The translations under genes were made by a program, and so were the position numbers. The notes beneath the pieces are model-generated. The model worked only from the letters and a program-made list of their open reading frames with translations, had not been told where the DNA came from and did not search any database. A stretch of 23,859 nt of DNA from a virus: IMG/VR virus record IMGVR_UViG_3300034061_006535, positions 1 through 23,859 of that record; one strand, given 5' to 3'. Below are positions 21,323 through 23,859 of the stretch, piece by piece. Position 1 is the first letter of the stretch. Each line of letters opens with the position of its first letter.

Positions 21323-23173
21323 TTATACAGGCTTGGTCGTATTTGTGGCTAAGATATCTTTTGCTGTTAAATACTCGTGAGCTGCCTTTCTCGTATCTGG
21401 AGCATTTGCATAGAAACGGCTAATCTCATCATATGTTGATTTGAAAGCTGTTGCCTTGCCTGCGTTTACATCATACAACTTATCAACGATTGTTATAAAC
21501 TGTGGAACAACTGCGGCACGTTCATTTTGTGGAAGGTTTGTTTTTGCAAGTCTTTCAAATTTCTTTGGCTGAGCTGCAAGGCGTGCTCCACCTTCAACAA
21601 CTGCAAGAGCATATGCATCACGGCGAGCAGGCACACTCATCTTTGCTCCAGTTTCATTTAGCTCTTCATCAATTGCTTTTGTATCTAAAGGCTTTCTGAG
21701 TGGAGCAGTTTTTGTAGGAGTTCTTATATCTACAGGTGGTTGGGCAAGCTCATTTGGAGCAAGCTGAGCAGGCACTGGAAGAGGAGGTTGTGTGACTAAT
21801 GGAGATGGCCCAGATCTTAATGCCTCTCTTATTGGAGCTTCATATTGATAACCTGGAATTTCTCCGTAAGTTTTATTTCCTATATCAACTGATGTTTTGT
21901 ATGGTCCAGATTGAAAACTTTCTGGAACCTGTGCAGGAAGACGGGCTACAGTAGGAGAGGAGAAAGGCATCAATGGACGACTACGTACAACTGAGGAAGG
22001 AGCACTAATATTTGGAAGTGGTACTCCAAGCATTTCGAAGATAGCAGCACGTTCATCAAACCCTGGAAAGCCTGAACCTCCAGTACGTGGTGCTTCATCA
22101 GTGATTGTTTCTTCGTCTTCATACTCAAATGGAACTTTTGGAACTTCAACTGGGCCACGGTCACGTGGGACTGGTGGTTCACCAGTGATAGGTCCACCTC
22201 TTGACAAATTAAACTCTTCAATCTCTTTATCAGTGATTGGCTTACGTCCTACAACTCCTCCTCTCGGACCAAAGCGAGGTCCTTCAACAGGAAGTTCTGC
22301 TCCAGGCTTTGGAACAACAGACGTGTAAATATCTTCAATAGTTTTTGCTCTTGCATCAGCACGAACCTGTGCCTCAACTTCAGGTAAGCCTTCAGCGATA
22401 CCTTTTGACTGCAAGTCTGAGCGATACTTCATTGCTGCATCGTCCTCAGCATTTTGTAGAAGTGCATTGATATCACCTGCAGCAGTTGAGTAATCAACAG
22501 CTGGCTTTGCAGATTTTGGAAGTCCAAAACCACCATAACCCATTTGAGCAGCATAACGCTGCTGAACCTGTGTCATCAAGTCTTGCTGAGGAGCAGATGT
22601 TCCAACAGGCGTTGACTTTAGTTTGTCAAGTTCAGCTACACGTTCGCCAATGAGTTTATCAATTTCTTCAACATTTGGTTGTATTGCTGCTCGAACACCT
22701 GCAGTAGGCGTTTCAGTTGCAGATGCTTCAGGAGCTGGTGCCTGTCCACCTTTGCTTTTGATGACAACTCTCTCAGGAACTTTTAATGTGACTTTATCAC
22801 CAAATGAGTCAATAACTTCTTTAGTAGTTTCTTTGTAAGTTGTTACTTCAACATTTGAACCACTTGCAGCTTTTGCTTTTACTGTTGCGTCTTTTGTTAC
22901 TGCACCAGCAATGAGACTGTTCTTCTGACGAACAAGGTCACTGATTTGTGACTGTAGCAGACGCTGTTGCTGAGCCTGTGCCTTGACAATGTCATCGTCA
23001 GCAGCACCAGCAGCTCTCATATCAGCAGCAGTCATCTTACTGATTTCGTCCCAAACCCTCCAACGCTGGTCTGAAACAAGAAAGCCGTAACCGCGACCAC
23101 GACTATCAGTTGGCTCAGGTACATTTGTCTCAATGATGTAAACGTTTGAGTTTCCAACACGCTGAATTGCCAT
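21323..23173 (-). CDS. Internal virion-like protein (616 aa)
   Basis: A 616-residue protein. The N-terminus is structured (MAIQRVGNSNVYIIETNVPE, then DQRWRVWDEISKMTAADMR). Residues about 60-85 are Gln-rich and helical, the centre (about 280-470) is rich in Pro, Gly, Arg and Glu with short repeated PxPxx pieces and probably disordered, and the C-terminal 110 residues are helical (RRDAYALAVVEGGARLAAQ; DEISRFYANAPDTRKAAHEYL). A strong GAGGAGG ribosome site precedes the ATG, one base after the upstream stop. Placement between a small helical gene and the giant gene matches the T7 gp15 slot, an ejected protein. The family is not recognised; the role is inferred from context. Confidence 0.65.
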   Translation of the reverse strand: MAIQRVGNSNVYIIETNVPEPTDSRGRGYGFLVSDQRWRVWDEISKMTAADMRAAGAADDDIVKAQAQQQRLLQSQISDLVRQKNSLIAGAVTKDATVKAKAASGSNVEVTTYKETTKEVIDSFGDKVTLKVPERVVIKSKGGQAPAPEASATETPTAGVRAAIQPNVEEIDKLIGERVAELDKLKSTPVGTSAPQQDLMTQVQQRYAAQMGYGGFGLPKSAKPAVDYSTAAGDINALLQNAEDDAAMKYRSDLQSKGIAEGLPEVEAQVRADARAKTIEDIYTSVVPKPGAELPVEGPRFGPRGGVVGRKPITDKEIEEFNLSRGGPITGEPPVPRDRGPVEVPKVPFEYEDEETITDEAPRTGGSGFPGFDERAAIFEMLGVPLPNISAPSSVVRSRPLMPFSSPTVARLPAQVPESFQSGPYKTSVDIGNKTYGEIPGYQYEAPIREALRSGPSPLVTQPPLPVPAQLAPNELAQPPVDIRTPTKTAPLRKPLDTKAIDEELNETGAKMSVPARRDAYALAVVEGGARLAAQPKKFERLAKTNLPQNERAAVVPQFITIVDKLYDVNAGKATAFKSTYDEISRFYANAPDTRKAAHEYLTAKDILATNTTKPV

Positions 23174-23174
23174 A

Positions 23175-23859
23175 TTACTTGCCTCCTCTACTTGCCATCA
23201 AATAATATGATGCAAGGTCTGGGTTATTGCTAAATGTTTGAAGAAGTTGCTCAGTTTTTTCTGGAGAAAGTTTTAAGTCTGTTGACATCTTCTGGACAAG
23301 TCCAGTGTTAAATGCAGTCAACTGCTCAGGTGACATTTGAGAAACTTGCTTCATCATGTTATCAAGTGGTTTGTTTGTTGCATAAGCTACAAGTGCACCA
23401 GCAGCGACATTTCCAAGAGCAGCAACTCTCTTGGCACGAACATCAGCAATTGAAGCGCGAAGAGCAAGTATGTCTTCTTCTTGCTGTTGCTTCTTCATCA
23501 TGTTTGCTTCTTCAATCTTAGCATTTGCTTCTGAGATTGCTCTTGCCTTTTGTTCGTCTGCAAGTTGTGCCTGAAGGAGGGCTTGCCCACCACCAACTTG
23601 TGCACCACTTCCAGCAATGAAGCGCGCTCTTTCATTTGCAGCAGCTTGGCTGGCAGCAGTGATGCCACCAGTTAATCTGCCTTCCATGAGTCTACGCTCC
23701 TCATCAGTGAGACCGAGGTCACCGGCCTGCTGTTTCTTTAGAAGAGTTTGTAATCTTTGTTTCTCCTCAGCTTGATAACGTGTTGGTACCAAATCTGGAA
23801 GTTGTTTTGCTACTGATGCTCCTGTTCCAAGAAGCATAGCGAGAGTAATTGGGTCTATG
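23175..23859 (-). CDS. Small internal virion-like protein, 5'-incomplete
   Basis: A helical protein of at least 228 residues. The frame stays open to the window edge with IDPITLA before the first internal ATG at 23837; xDPITLAMLLGTG looks like a natural N-terminus, so the true start probably lies just outside the window. Residues after it include a Gln/Ala/Glu-rich coiled coil (ALLQAQLADEQKARAISEAN, MMKKQQQEED) and a hydrophobic helix (VAALGNVAAGALVAYA). This resembles T7 gp14, which is small, helical and inserts in the outer membrane during DNA ejection. It is followed at one base by the 616-residue gene. Role inferred from order and composition. Confidence 0.65.
   Translation of the reverse strand, partial: IDPITLAMLLGTGASVAKQLPDLVPTRYQAEEKQRLQTLLKKQQAGDLGLTDEERRLMEGRLTGGITAASQAAANERARFIAGSGAQVGGGQALLQAQLADEQKARAISEANAKIEEANMMKKQQQEEDILALRASIADVRAKRVAALGNVAAGALVAYATNKPLDNMMKQVSQMSPEQLTAFNTGLVQKMSTDLKLSPEKTEQLLQTFSNNPDLASYYLMASRGGK

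Overview
This window looks like part of a tailed double-stranded DNA bacteriophage genome, most likely a podovirus. A large terminase, portal, scaffold, HK97-type major capsid protein and cement protein follow one another on the minus strand. Three large or helical virion genes run in the order small, medium, giant (about 220+, 616 and 1904 residues), which matches T7 gp14-gp15-gp16. The genes use the standard bacterial code (TAA, TAG and TGA all terminate), AGGA/GGAG ribosome binding sites and many TAATG or ATGA overlaps. The sequence does not identify the host. No integrase, large replicative DNA polymerase or T7-sized RNA polymerase is visible.

Layout from right to left, in the direction of most transcription: 23859-15590 holds three ejectosome-like virion genes. 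A 237-base spacer (15353-15589) holds hairpins, promoter-like sites and one copy of a dispersed repeat. Positions 15352-11082 hold appendage or tail-fibre-like genes, a small acidic gene, a holin candidate, an M15-type endolysin, a coiled-coil stalk protein, another appendage protein and a small gene. Positions 10286-11085 are a plus-strand island with a PD-(D/E)XK nuclease and a zinc-finger coiled-coil protein. Positions 10285-8436 hold a structured leader, a compact polymerase-like protein, a NUMOD3/zinc-finger protein coupled to it and a 45-residue membrane peptide, all on the minus strand. Positions 7887-8258 hold a plus-strand RusA-like resolvase with a strong bidirectional terminator. 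Positions 7807-48 hold the packaging and head operon.

The most unusual region is 8.4-10.3 kb. The 361-residue protein has palm-domain-like motifs (FNIDIVSCF and LLIHDGIIF), suggesting a small relative of family A DNA polymerases, T7-like RNA polymerases or TV-Pol proteins. Its gene contains two in-frame copies of a 22-base repeat that also occurs in two intergenic spacers, once inverted. A 15-base-pair inverted repeat lies just inside its coding region, and its leader can form two competing hairpins next to the ribosome binding site. A homing-endonuclease-associated domain protein follows it with a one-base overlap. Four genes are inferred from short reading frames: 58 aa at 7221-7397, 45 aa at 8436-8573, 58 aa at 13448-13624, and the 5'-incomplete gene at the right edge. 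All functional calls come from reading motifs and context; no database search was run.
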